Assembly (NCBI GenBank): GCA_022843945.1
Contig: JALHMR010000008.1
Span: 62,001 to 126,000, forward strand
Direction of reading: 5' to 3'
Source: Rhodospirillaceae bacterium
GTDB lineage: Bacteria > Pseudomonadota > Alphaproteobacteria > CACIAM-22H2
Length of the DNA: 64,000 bases
The notes under the pieces are model-generated. The model was not told the origin of the DNA and ran no database searches. It saw nothing but the letters and a program-made list of their open reading frames with translations. The translations under genes and the position numbers were made by a program. Of this stretch, positions 17,745 through 25,874 are shown piece after piece (the first letter of the stretch is position 1; every line of letters begins with the position of its first letter).

Positions 17745-17775
17745 CCCCTCGCCCCCGTTCTTCGGGGGAGAGGGG
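17745..17775. terminator. Bidirectional hairpin between convergent genes
   Basis: CCCCTCGCCCCC/GGGGGAGAGGGG stem with a short GTTCTTC loop, 11 bases after the LysE stop and 7 bases after the pirin stop on the other strand. AAAAAG on the 5' side gives a U-tract for minus-strand transcripts. It belongs to the CCCTCACCC repeat family. Confidence 0.6.
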
Positions 17776-17781
17776 CAAGAG

Positions 17782-18654
17782 CTAAGACGCGGGCTCGGCT
17801 TCCGGCATCCGGCCGAAGCGGCCGGCGTTGAAGTCGATCATCGCCTGCTGGATCTCCCGCTTCGTGTTCATCACGAACGGGCCGTAGCCGACGACGGGTT
17901 CGCCGATCGGCTCGCCGGTGAGCACCAGCACCTTGGCCTCCGCCTCCGCGGCGATTGCGGCCGAGGTGCCGTCGCGCTCCAGTAGGACGATCTCACCTTC
18001 ACCGGCGCTCGTGCCATTGATCGTGGCCTTGCCGGCGACGACCACGAAGGCCGCGGTGTGGCCTTCAGGCAACTCGAACGTCGCTTTGCCCGTGACCCGC
18101 ACGTCCCAGACATTGACCGGGGTGAAGGTATGCGCCGGCCCGCGCTCCTCGCCGAAGCGTCCGGCGATCACCCGCACCTCGCCAGCGCCGCCGGGCAGCG
18201 TCACGGCGGGGATGTCGGCGGTCGTGATCGACTGGTAGCCGGGCACGACCATCTTGTCCTTGGCCGGCAGGTTGACCCAGAGCTGGATCATGCGGAACGG
18301 ACCGCCGCGGCGGCCGAACTCCGGCGCATGGAACTCCTCGTGCAGGATGCCGCTGCCGGCGGTCATCCACTGCACGTCGCCGGGGCCTATCGTTCCACCT
18401 TTACCCGTCGAATCGCGATGCGCCACGGCGCCCTCATAGACGATGGTTACCGTCTCGAAACCGCGATGCGGATGCTCACCCACGCCACGCTGCTCCTGGG
18501 TCGGCTCGAAGGTCGCCGGGCCGGCGAAATCGAGCAGCAGGAACGGGTCGAGCTGGCGGCTGTGGTCGCTGTAGTTGAACAGCGAGCGCACGGGAAAGCC
18601 GTCGCCGACCCAGTGCTGGCGCGGGTTGGACAGGACAGTCTGGACCTTCTTCAT
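17782..18654 (-). CDS. Pirin family protein
   Basis: 290 residues, the usual size for bicupin pirins. The N-terminal cupin has DPFLLLDF and the metal-site region HPHRGFETVTIVYEGAVAHRDS with two His and a later His/Glu (GSGILHEEF). The C-terminal cupin spans about 160-275. Bacterial pirins are Fe(II)-binding proteins, some with quercetin dioxygenase activity and some regulatory. GGAGA precedes the ATG at 18654 by seven bases. The longer frame upstream lacks coding character. Confidence 0.92.
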   Translation of the reverse strand: MKKVQTVLSNPRQHWVGDGFPVRSLFNYSDHSRQLDPFLLLDFAGPATFEPTQEQRGVGEHPHRGFETVTIVYEGAVAHRDSTGKGGTIGPGDVQWMTAGSGILHEEFHAPEFGRRGGPFRMIQLWVNLPAKDKMVVPGYQSITTADIPAVTLPGGAGEVRVIAGRFGEERGPAHTFTPVNVWDVRVTGKATFELPEGHTAAFVVVAGKATINGTSAGEGEIVLLERDGTSAAIAAEAEAKVLVLTGEPIGEPVVGYGPFVMNTKREIQQAMIDFNAGRFGRMPEAEPAS

Positions 18655-18982
18655 GGCAGATCTCCGGTAAGGCCCACAACGTAAGCATTGGCTGCCGCGC
18701 CGCCAACCCGCGCCCGGTGCATGGCTGTGCCCCGGGCCTGACGGCCTCCTGGCGCTTGACCCCGCGCCGGGCTCATACCCACGCAAAAGCTTTCATGCCT
18801 CGGAGCGGCAGGATTGCGGCTGCTTCGGTGTAAGTCCCCCCAGTGCCTGGCATGAAGCCGGGCACTGCAGGGGTCGGAATGCTGATCGGGGTCGCTCGCG
18901 CGGAATCGCGCGCCGGGCCCGGCTGCCCGCCTTTGATCAAAAGACGACGCTCAGCAGGGATCAGCCGCCCGAAGGGAATCTT
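18655..18982. promoter_or_regulatory. Divergent intergenic region with a strong stem-loop
   Basis: 328 bases between pirin and the methyltransferase, holding promoters for both. The main visible element is the hairpin at 18841-18867 with an 11-bp stem. No riboswitch class could be recognised, and no small ORF has a convincing ribosome site. Confidence 0.4.
18841..18867 (+). other. 11-bp stem-loop in methyltransferase leader
   Basis: CAGTGCCTGGC, loop ATGAA, GCCGGGCACTG: eleven pairs with one T-G wobble. No T-run follows, so it is not a standard terminator. It lies 116 bases before the methyltransferase start. Confidence 0.5.
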
Positions 18983-19825
18983 ATGGTCACGTCAGCCACC
19001 GCAAACGAGAACCGCCCGGCCGACGCCGTCGATCTGGCGGCCCTCAAGACCCGCCAGCAGGGTGCCTGGTCGTCGGGCGACTATGCCGTTGTCGGCACGA
19101 CCTTGCAGATCGTCGGCGAGCAGTTGTGCGAGGTGCTCGACCTGCGCGCCGGCGAGACGGTGCTCGACGTCGCCGCCGGCAACGGCAATGCGAGCCTCGC
19201 CGCCGCGCGCCGCTGGTGCAACGTCATCTCGACCGACTACGTCCCGGCTCTGCTCGAGCGCGGGCGCGCCCGCGCCGCCGCCGACGGGCTGTCCATCGAG
19301 TTCCGCGAGGCCGACGCCGAATCCCTGCCGTTTGCCGACGCGGCGTTCGACGCGGTGGTTTCGACATTCGGGGTGATGTTCACGCCCGACCAGGAGGCCG
19401 CCGCGGCCGAGATGCTGCGCGTTTGCAAGCCGGGCGGCCTGATCGGCATGGCCAACTGGACCCCCGAGGGCTTCATCGGCCAGGTCTTCAAGACCATGGC
19501 CCGGCACCTGCCGCCGCCGGCCGGCGCGAAGTCGCCGGCCCTGTGGGGCACGCCGGGGCGGCTGGCCGAGCTGTTCCCGCCGCCGGCATCCATCAAGTTC
19601 ATCCCGCGCAGCTTTGTCTTTCGCTATTGCTCGCCCGACCACTTCCTCCAGGTCTTCCGCACGTATTACGGGCCGGTGCTCAAGGCGTTTGCCGCCCTCC
19701 CGCCGCTCAACCAGGTGGCGCTCGAGCGTGATCTCCAGGAGCTCATCGAGCGCTTCAACCGCTCGGGCGACAAAACCATGGTCGTGCCCAGCGAATACCT
19801 CGAAGTCGTCATCACCCGTCATTGA
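18983..19825 (+). CDS. Class I SAM-dependent methyltransferase
   Basis: 280 residues. Motif I is VLDVAAGNGNASLAAA (about residues 56-71), followed by the acidic end of strand 2 in VISTDYVPALLERGRARA, motif II region EADAESLPFADAAFDAVVSTFGVMF, and post-II RVCKPGG. It resembles ubiquinone/menaquinone-biosynthesis-type Methyltransf_11/25 proteins, but the acceptor is unknown. GAAGGGA lies five bases upstream of the ATG. It heads a plus-strand run with the DUF3455 lipoprotein 11 bases behind it. Confidence 0.88.
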   Translation: MVTSATANENRPADAVDLAALKTRQQGAWSSGDYAVVGTTLQIVGEQLCEVLDLRAGETVLDVAAGNGNASLAAARRWCNVISTDYVPALLERGRARAAADGLSIEFREADAESLPFADAAFDAVVSTFGVMFTPDQEAAAAEMLRVCKPGGLIGMANWTPEGFIGQVFKTMARHLPPPAGAKSPALWGTPGRLAELFPPPASIKFIPRSFVFRYCSPDHFLQVFRTYYGPVLKAFAALPPLNQVALERDLQELIERFNRSGDKTMVVPSEYLEVVITRH

Positions 19826-19836
19826 GGAGAAAGCCC

Positions 19837-20412
19837 ATGAAGATCATCGTTCCGCTGGCCGCGCTCGCGGCCCTGCTCGTCGGCTGTGCCGGCTCGCAGC
19901 CGGTTGCCACGGTCGCCGTGCCCGAGCCGCTCAAGCCGCCGGCTGGCGAGGTGCTCGCCCTGGTCGTGCCCGCGAAGGGCGTGCAGATCTACGAATGCCG
20001 CGCCGCCAAGGACAAGCCCGGCGTCTTCGAATGGGGCTTCGTCGCCCCCGAGGCCGAGCTCTTCGACACGCGCGGCAGCAAGATCGGCAAGCACTACGGC
20101 GGCCCGAGCTGGGAAGCCGCCGACGGCAGCAAGCTCACCGGTGCGCTCAAGGGCCGCGCCGATGCCCCGCGCTCGGGCGACATCCCGTGGCTGCTGATCG
20201 GCACGACGGCCTCGGGCCCGCAAGGCTCGTTCAGCAAGGTGAGCTTCATCCAGCGCGTCAACACGGTCGGCGGCGTCGCCCCCACCGCCGCCTGCGGCCA
20301 GGCCAATTCCGGCGCCACCGCGCGTATCCCCTACACGGCGGACTACTACTTCCTGGGCGAGGCCAAGGCGACAGGCGCGGTCACGACCGCCCCGAGCGAG
20401 AGAAAGTACTGA
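19837..20412 (+). CDS. DUF3455 lipoprotein
   Basis: 191 residues. The N-terminal signal has a lipobox LLVGC (Cys at 17), so the mature protein is likely anchored to a membrane facing the periplasm. The body matches DUF3455 (GVQIYECRAAK, WGFVAPEAELFD, GPSWEAADGS, VSFIQRVNTVGG, ADYYFL). The family's role is unknown. The start ATG 19837 has GAGGAGAAA six bases upstream that overlaps the methyltransferase stop region, implying coupling. A longer frame from TTG 19822 is not supported. Confidence 0.85.
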   Translation: MKIIVPLAALAALLVGCAGSQPVATVAVPEPLKPPAGEVLALVVPAKGVQIYECRAAKDKPGVFEWGFVAPEAELFDTRGSKIGKHYGGPSWEAADGSKLTGALKGRADAPRSGDIPWLLIGTTASGPQGSFSKVSFIQRVNTVGGVAPTAACGQANSGATARIPYTADYYFLGEAKATGAVTTAPSERKY

Positions 20413-20423
20413 GCTTCCCGCGT

Positions 20424-20500
20424 CCTCTCCCTAGAGGCCTTCTCTGCCGCCCGGCCGAGAAGGTCTCGGCCCTCTCTCCTTCCCCCGAGGGAGAGAGGGA
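20424..20500. terminator. Hairpin repeat between DUF3455 and peroxidase genes
   Basis: CCTCTCCCT...AGGGAGAGAGG arms with an inner GGCCGAGAAGG/CCTTCTCTGCC-like stem, followed by ATCTTTTCG. It may attenuate transcription between the two genes. It is a member of the CCCTCACCC/GGGAGAGGG repeat family. Confidence 0.45.
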
Positions 20501-20525
20501 TCTTTTCGAGCGAAAGAACGGCGAT

Positions 20526-21629
20526 ATGGAAATGATCCGCAGAGACGCAGCATTCAGTGCCGGTACCTGGTTCAAGACCGCGCCGGCGGTCGCGCTGACG
20601 GTCCTCCTGTTCACCGGCGGCCTCGGCATCGCCCTGGTCTGCGCCCAGACGCCGCCCCAGCCGAAACCGTGGAAGACGCTCGCCGAGTACAAGAAGGACT
20701 ACGGGCGCCCGGCCTCCGTGCCCTACCTCGCCGACAATCCCTATTCGCCGGAGAAGGCGCGCCTGGGCGAGATGCTGTTCTTCGATCCGCGGCTGTCCGG
20801 CTCGAACGCCATCTCCTGCGCCAGCTGCCACCTCCCGGGCATCGCCTGGAGCGATGGCGTGCCCAAGAGCTTCGGGCACGCCGGAACAGTCCATGTCCGC
20901 AATTCGCCCACACTTCTGAACCTGGCCTGGACCGAGCAGACGGCCTGGGACGGGCGAACCATCGAGCTCGAAGGGCACGTGAAGGGGCCGATCGCCAACC
21001 CCCGGGTGATGAACCAGCCGCACGACCAGCTCATCACCGAGCTGTCGGCGATCGGCGGCTACCGCACGCTGTTCAAGGCCGCTTTCCCCAGCGACGGCAT
21101 CACCATCGACAACGTCGTCAAGGCCATCGCCGTCTTCGAGCGCGGCCTGGTGTCGGGCGAAGCGCCCTTCGACCGCTGGATCGCCGGCAACGAGCGGGCG
21201 ATCTCCGAACCGGCGAAGCGCGGCTTCCTCCTGTTCAACACCAAGGCGAACTGCGCCGCCTGTCACTCCGGCTGGAGCTTTACCGACAGCAGCTTCTACG
21301 ACATCGGCCTGGCCGATGCCGACGAAGGGCGGATCAAGATCCTCAACCTGCCGAGCATGAGCCACGCCTTCAAGACGCCGACCCTGCGCGAGATCGGGCG
21401 CACCGCTCCCTACATGCATGACGGGTCGATTCCCGATCTGACCAGGGTCGTCGAGCACTACAACCGCGGCGGCGACGTCAAGCGCGAGAGCCTTTCCACG
21501 GATGTGCGTCCGCTCAATCTCAGCAAGGCGGAGATCGCCGACATCGTCGAGTTCATGCTCACGCTCAGCGCGCCGGCGAAGCCCTATCCCGTGCCGGTCC
21601 TGCCGATGATCGACCACGCGGCGCGCTGA
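20526..21629 (+). CDS. Diheme cytochrome c peroxidase/MauG-family protein 1
   Basis: 367 residues with an N-terminal signal/anchor helix (VALTVLLFTGGLGIALVCAQ). Two haem c sites are visible: CASCH near residue 99 and CAACH near residue 243, in two similar halves, as in bacterial cytochrome c peroxidase and MauG. Context motifs include LGEMLFFDPRLSG, RNSPTLLNLAW and TAPYMHDGS with its conserved distal Met/His area. Periplasmic; reduces H2O2 or oxidises a protein partner. ATG 20526 is used; the frame is open far upstream but that part overlaps the methyltransferase and DUF3455 genes. The cupredoxin gene follows after 29 bases. Confidence 0.9.
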   Translation: MEMIRRDAAFSAGTWFKTAPAVALTVLLFTGGLGIALVCAQTPPQPKPWKTLAEYKKDYGRPASVPYLADNPYSPEKARLGEMLFFDPRLSGSNAISCASCHLPGIAWSDGVPKSFGHAGTVHVRNSPTLLNLAWTEQTAWDGRTIELEGHVKGPIANPRVMNQPHDQLITELSAIGGYRTLFKAAFPSDGITIDNVVKAIAVFERGLVSGEAPFDRWIAGNERAISEPAKRGFLLFNTKANCAACHSGWSFTDSSFYDIGLADADEGRIKILNLPSMSHAFKTPTLREIGRTAPYMHDGSIPDLTRVVEHYNRGGDVKRESLSTDVRPLNLSKAEIADIVEFMLTLSAPAKPYPVPVLPMIDHAAR

Positions 21630-21658
21630 TCACCTGCCGACAACCCGAGGGAAACCCG

Positions 21659-21979
21659 ATGCATCGTTACGTTCTGCCTGTCCTTGTCGCCGCCGTCGCC
21701 GCCGTGAGCACCTACGCGCTCGCCGCGAGCAGCACCGTCGTCCAGTCCGACAAGAAGTTCTCGACCACCGAGATGACTATCTCGAAGGGCGACGTGGTCG
21801 TCTTCAAGAACGACGATCCGTTCACGCACAACGTCTACTCCCAGTCGCCGGGAATCGCCTTCGAGCTGAAGGTGCAGAAGCCCGGTGAATCGAGCGATAT
21901 CAAGTTCGACCGGGAGGGTACGGGCGAGGTGCGCTGCGCCATCCACCCGCAGATGAAGATGAAGCTGACGGTCAAGTAG
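21659..21979 (+). CDS. Cupredoxin (plastocyanin/amicyanin-like)
   Basis: 106 residues: signal peptide to about residue 22 (ALAASS), then an 84-residue blue-copper fold. Type 1 copper ligands are placed as expected: His57 in FTHNVY, then Cys93, His96 and Met99 in RCAIHPQM. Such proteins shuttle single electrons in the periplasm. Next to a diheme peroxidase it is a plausible electron donor, as amicyanin or azurin-type partners are for MauG/CCP enzymes. CGAGGGAAACC precedes the ATG. Confidence 0.9.
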   Translation: MHRYVLPVLVAAVAAVSTYALAASSTVVQSDKKFSTTEMTISKGDVVVFKNDDPFTHNVYSQSPGIAFELKVQKPGESSDIKFDREGTGEVRCAIHPQMKMKLTVK

Positions 21980-22013
21980 CCGCTTCTCTCTTCCGCCCTG
22001 TACGGCAGCCGCC

Positions 22014-23684
22014 ATGCGCATCCGGGGCAAGATCCTCGTCGGGCTTGCCGTCGTCATCGTCCTGACGATGGCGATGGGAGGATACGCGGTCATCGGGCTG
22101 CGGCAGGCGGCCGCACTGACCGAGCGGCTTTATGACGGGCCGCTGATGGCCAGTGACTTCGCCGGTTCGGCGATGACCAATTACACGCGGCTCGATCTCG
22201 CCGTCGTGCGCGCGCTGGCGCGGATCGGCGCCGGCCTGGAGCCCAACGGCGCCGACATCAAGAAACACGAGGAAGCCATCCTCGACGACCTGGCGATCGT
22301 CGAGGAGCGCGCCGGCGACCCGGAAAGCCTGGCGCGGGTCGAAGCCGTGCGCGAGGCCCTGGGCCAGTGGGTCGGGTTACGCGACCGGCTGTTCGCCGGG
22401 ACGGCCGACGACAGTCTCGCGGCGGCGATGGCCGGTTTGCTGCGCTCGCTCGAAGCCAAGCTGACGATCCTCAACGAGGCCGCCAAGGAGCAGGGCTACA
22501 ACTTCCGCCAGGAGGCCGGGCGCATCGTCGAGACCGTCGTGCTCGCGCTCTCCGCCGTGGCGTTCTTCACCGTGGTTGTCGCGACCATCGTCGGGCTCAT
22601 GCTCGCCCGCAACATCGGCTGGCCGATCAGCGCGATGACCGCGGCCATGAGCCGGCTCGCCGCCGGCGACCTTGCCGTCGACGTTCCCGGCAGCGGGCGG
22701 GCCGACGAGATCGGGGACATGGCCGCTGCCGTCTCGTTCTTCCGCGAGAACGCGATCGAGAACGAGCGGCTGCGAGCCGAGACCGCGAAGCTGACCGCCG
22801 AATCCGAGGCGCGCCGCCAGCGCCGGACGGCCGAAATGGCCGAGACGGTCCGCGACACCGCCGTTGCGGTCGATTCGATCGCCGCGGCGACCGGCAGCGT
22901 CGATGACGCGGCGCAGGGCATGGCGAAGCTTGCCGGCGACGTGCTGGCGGAAAGCCGGGCCGTCGCCGCCGCCTCCGAGCAGGCGCTGATCAACGCGCAG
23001 ACCGTTTCCTCGGCGGCCGAGGAGCTGTCGGCCTCGATCCGCGAGATCTCGACCCAGGTCGTGCGCGCCTCCGGGGTCACCCGGCACGCCGTGTCCAGCG
23101 GCGAGAACGCGCAGGCGACGATCCGCTCGCTCGCCGATCTCGTGGCGCGGATCTCGGAGGTCAGCAAGCTCATCGGCGAGATCGCGGGCCGCACGCACCT
23201 GCTGGCGCTCAACGCCACGATCGAAGCGGCACGCGCCGGCGACGCCGGCCGCGGCTTTGCCGTCGTCGCCTCCGAGGTGAAGGACCTGGCGAGCCAGACC
23301 AGCCGCTCGACCGAGGACATCGACCGGCAGGTGGGCGAGGTCCTCGCCGCGACCCAGGACGCCGTGGCCGCGGTCGCCGAGATCGGCGAGCGCATACGCG
23401 AGGTCGACGGCGTGGCGAGCTCCATCGCGGCGGCGATGGAGCAGCAGGCCTCCGCCACGCAGGAGATCGCCCGCAACGTCGCGCAGACAGCGGAGGCTTC
23501 GCGCCAGGTCTCCTCGAAGATCCAGTTCGTCAGCCGCGAGATCAACGCGGTGAGCACAAGCTCGGCCGAAGTGCGTGTCTCGATCGCCACGGTGACGCAG
23601 GACATCGCGGGTCTGCGCCGCATCTCCGAGCGGCTGCTCAGCACCTCGGATGGCGGCGCCGAGCGCCAGGGTGATGCTCCCTGA
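22014..23684 (+). CDS. Methyl-accepting chemotaxis protein
   Basis: 556 residues. Transmembrane helix 1 is near residues 9-30 and helix 2 near 180-203. They flank a helical periplasmic sensor of the four-helix-bundle type. A HAMP domain follows ([21 protein letters not shown]), then a long coiled-coil signalling domain with the hairpin tip around [38 protein letters not shown]. The chemoreceptor relays ligand state to CheA. It begins 34 bases after the cupredoxin stop, so redox-linked sensing is plausible but unproven. A C-terminal CheR tether pentapeptide is not obvious. Confidence 0.93.
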   Translation: MRIRGKILVGLAVVIVLTMAMGGYAVIGLRQAAALTERLYDGPLMASDFAGSAMTNYTRLDLAVVRALARIGAGLEPNGADIKKHEEAILDDLAIVEERAGDPESLARVEAVREALGQWVGLRDRLFAGTADDSLAAAMAGLLRSLEAKLTILNEAAKEQGYNFRQEAGRIVETVVLALSAVAFFTVVVATIVGLMLARNIGWPISAMTAAMSRLAAGDLAVDVPGSGRADEIGDMAAAVSFFRENAIENERLRAETAKLTAESEARRQRRTAEMAETVRDTAVAVDSIAAATGSVDDAAQGMAKLAGDVLAESRAVAAASEQALINAQTVSSAAEELSASIREISTQVVRASGVTRHAVSSGENAQATIRSLADLVARISEVSKLIGEIAGRTHLLALNATIEAARAGDAGRGFAVVASEVKDLASQTSRSTEDIDRQVGEVLAATQDAVAAVAEIGERIREVDGVASSIAAAMEQQASATQEIARNVAQTAEASRQVSSKIQFVSREINAVSTSSAEVRVSIATVTQDIAGLRRISERLLSTSDGGAERQGDAP

Positions 23685-23692
23685 TGGATGAC

Positions 23693-23762
23693 TCTCTCGC
23701 CCCGTTTTCGGGGAAGAGGGCAGGGTGAGGGGACGATCCGGTGTTCACGATCCCCTCACCCT
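23693..23762. terminator. Hairpin repeat after chemoreceptor gene
   Basis: AGGGTGAGGGGA/TCCCCTCACCCT arms around 23721-23762 preceded by CTCTCGCCCCGTTTTCGGGGAAGAG. It probably ends the upstream transcript. A further perfect stem CTGTGCG/CGCACAG lies at 23770-23787. Confidence 0.55.
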
Positions 23763-23915
23763 GCAGCGCGTCTGTGCGTTTACGCACAGCACCCGGCTTT
23801 TCTTTCTTCGCGCAATAGCCTGCCCAGAGCCGTCGCCCGGGGAATAAGCCGGGGTCACGCGCACTACAAGGACATCTCGTCCACCACCTCACGCGACGGA
23901 ACATGGAGGTATGCC

Positions 23916-24920
23916 ATGAACAAGCTGATCAGACCGGCGGCGGCACTGGCCGCGGTATTCTTCTGCGCAACGGCGGCCATGGCGGATGAGGCGCTGCGGC
24001 GCGACGCCGCCTCGCTCTTCGGCCGGCTCGAGCCGGTGTCGCCAGTGGTCCTCGCCTCGCCCGAGGTCGAGCTTGGCCGGGCGCTGTTCTGGGACGAGCG
24101 CCTGTCGCTCGACGGCAAGACCTCCTGCGGCAGCTGCCATTTCGCCCGTGACTGGGGCGCCGACCGCATGAAGTTCTCGCTCGACGCGCGCGGCGAGTTC
24201 ACCTCCCGTCACTCGCCGACGGTGTTCAACACCATGGGCCAGTCGACCCTGCGCTGGCTGGGCGACCGCCGGGACGGCGCCCACCAGGCCGAGGGCTCCC
24301 TGACCGGCTCGCTCGGCTTCTCCTCGAAGCAGGCGGCGGTCGCGGCGCTGTCCCGGCTCCATTACGCGGACCTCTTCCGCGCCGCCTATCCGAACCAGGC
24401 CGAGCCGCTCACTACCGAGAACTACGGCAAGGCGGTGGCCGCCTACGAGGCGACCCTGGTGACCCCGGCCCCCTTCGACCGTTTCCTCGCTGGCGACGAC
24501 AGCGCGCTCGACGCCCGGCAGAAAGAGGGCTTGCGGCTTTTCGTCAGCACCGGTTGCGGCACCTGCCATGCCGGCCCCTTGCTCGGCGGCGATCTGTTCC
24601 AGCGCTTCGGCGTGACCCGGGAGTACTGGCAGGCGACCAAGTCCGAGCGCATCGATGTCGGTCGCTTCGCCGTGACCAAGAAGGAAGAGGACAAGTACGT
24701 CTTCCGCGTGCCGATGCTGCGCAACGTGGCCAAGACCGCCCCTTATTTCCACGACGGCTCGGTCGAGCGGCTGGACGAGGCGGTGCGCATCATGGCCGAC
24801 CTGCAGTTCGGGCGTACGCTCGACGAAGCCGAGACCGCGGCCATCGTCAGCTTCCTCGACTCGCTGACCGGCGAAGTGCCGGCGCACTACACGCGGCCGA
24901 GGAAGCTGCCGGCGGAGTGA
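23916..24920 (+). CDS. Diheme cytochrome c peroxidase/MauG-family protein 2
   Basis: 334 residues with a Sec signal peptide ending AAMADE. Haem c motifs CGSCH (near residue 71) and CGTCH (near 212) occupy two halves; LGRALFWDERLS, RHSPTVFNTMG, LRNVAKTAPYFHDGS are family landmarks. It differs clearly from the peroxidase at 20526, so it is not a recent duplicate. TGGAGGT lies six bases before the ATG at 23916, giving one of the strongest ribosome sites in the window. Its separation from the chemoreceptor by hairpins suggests its own promoter in 23790-23900. Confidence 0.9.
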   Translation: MNKLIRPAAALAAVFFCATAAMADEALRRDAASLFGRLEPVSPVVLASPEVELGRALFWDERLSLDGKTSCGSCHFARDWGADRMKFSLDARGEFTSRHSPTVFNTMGQSTLRWLGDRRDGAHQAEGSLTGSLGFSSKQAAVAALSRLHYADLFRAAYPNQAEPLTTENYGKAVAAYEATLVTPAPFDRFLAGDDSALDARQKEGLRLFVSTGCGTCHAGPLLGGDLFQRFGVTREYWQATKSERIDVGRFAVTKKEEDKYVFRVPMLRNVAKTAPYFHDGSVERLDEAVRIMADLQFGRTLDEAETAAIVSFLDSLTGEVPAHYTRPRKLPAE

Positions 24921-24932
24921 GACTCAAGAAAT

Positions 24933-24961
24933 CCCCTCACCCCCGCTCTCGGGGGGAGGGG
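24933..24961. terminator. Bidirectional hairpin between convergent genes
   Basis: CCCCTCACCCCC/GGGGGGAGGGG stem 12 bases after the peroxidase stop and 8 bases past the convergent CMD-family stop. Same repeat family as 17745-17775 and in the same kind of position. Confidence 0.6.
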
Positions 24962-24969
24962 ACGAAGAG

Positions 24970-25377
24970 CTACTTCTTGGCGGGCACCTTGCCCATCTCC
25001 TTGAGCACCTCGTTGGCCGCCTTGAAGGCGTCGAGGCCGGCGGGGATGCCGCAATAGACCGTGGCGTGCAGCAGCGTCTCCATGATCTCGTCCACCGAGA
25101 CGCCGTTGTTGATGGCCCCCTTGGTGTGCAGCTTGATCTCGGGCGAGCGGTTGAGCGCCGTGAGCATGGCGAGGTTGAGCAGGCTGCGCGTCTTCTTGTC
25201 GAGGCCGGGCCGCGTCCAGGCATAGCCCCAGCACCATTCGGTGGTGATGCGCTGGAAGGCCATGGTGAAGTCGTTGGCGTTGGCGAGCGAGCTGTCGACG
25301 TAGTCGGCGCCGAGCACGGCCTTGCGCACCTTGAGGCCGTTGTCGAACAGGGCTTGGGTTTCCTTGGCAGCGGTCAT
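24970..25377 (-). CDS. Carboxymuconolactone decarboxylase family protein
   Basis: 135 residues, all-helical. The CMD core is present (LDKKTRSLLNLAMLTALNRSPEIKLHTKGAINNGVSVDEI, then LLHATVYCGIPAG), including the conserved His in HTKGA. It resembles PcaC-type decarboxylases of protocatechuate breakdown, but no other pca genes are near. Many CMD-family members are instead alkylhydroperoxidase-like. The Cys-x-x-Cys of AhpD is absent. Start ATG 25377 has GAGGAAAAC upstream. Confidence 0.85.
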   Translation of the reverse strand: MTAAKETQALFDNGLKVRKAVLGADYVDSSLANANDFTMAFQRITTEWCWGYAWTRPGLDKKTRSLLNLAMLTALNRSPEIKLHTKGAINNGVSVDEIMETLLHATVYCGIPAGLDAFKAANEVLKEMGKVPAKK

Positions 25378-25477
25378 GTTTTCCTCCGGCTGGGTTGTTC
25401 GTGACGGCGATCACTGGCGGACGCCGCGATCGAGCAAAGTATGCCATCATGGCGACGATTGGCGAGGGGAGGCGGGG

Positions 25478-25870
25478 ATGCGGCGACGTCTGGCGCTGAC
25501 TGGCATCGTATCCGTTCTGGTTCTTGTCTTCTCCGGCGCGCAGGCCCAGGACGCGCCCCGCGACGTCGCGGGGCGCTGGACCGGTCAGTGCCACAACTGC
25601 CCGGTCCGTAGCTTCATCCTGGTGCTGCGCCAGGACGACGAGCAGCTCGCCGGCATGCTCCAGGCCATCGGCCGCAGCGGGCTGGGCGAAAAAGAGATGC
25701 CTCTGGTGACGGGAAAGATCAGCGGCCGCTCGGTCGGCTTCCGGGTCATCGGTGCCGACGGCATGGCGCTCGACAGCACGCTGACCCTGAGCCGTGACGG
25801 CCAGACCATGGAAGGCCAGGGCCGCCATCGCGCGACCTTCGGCCTGTCGTTCAGCCGCGCCGGCTCCTGA
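25478..25870 (+). CDS. Small secreted hypothetical protein
   Basis: 130 residues with a signal peptide ending GAQAQ. The mature part begins DVAGRWTGQCHNCPVRSFILVL with a Cys-x-x-Cys pair and continues as alternating strands, suggesting a small beta-barrel of lipocalin-like form. Function unknown. GGGGAGGCGGGG precedes the ATG at 25478. The next gene starts five bases after its stop, so the two are co-transcribed. Confidence 0.75.
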   Translation: MRRRLALTGIVSVLVLVFSGAQAQDAPRDVAGRWTGQCHNCPVRSFILVLRQDDEQLAGMLQAIGRSGLGEKEMPLVTGKISGRSVGFRVIGADGMALDSTLTLSRDGQTMEGQGRHRATFGLSFSRAGS

Positions 25871-25874
25871 CACG

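Noticed and set aside
18841-18983. Riboswitch (SAM-type) ahead of the methyltransferase
   Set aside because: The hairpin lacks the conserved core of any SAM riboswitch I know and the gene is not a typical riboswitch target.
19614-20525. Upstream extension of the diheme peroxidase frame
   Set aside because: It overlaps the methyltransferase and DUF3455 genes in another frame and is Arg-rich; the signal anchor begins at the ATG 20526.
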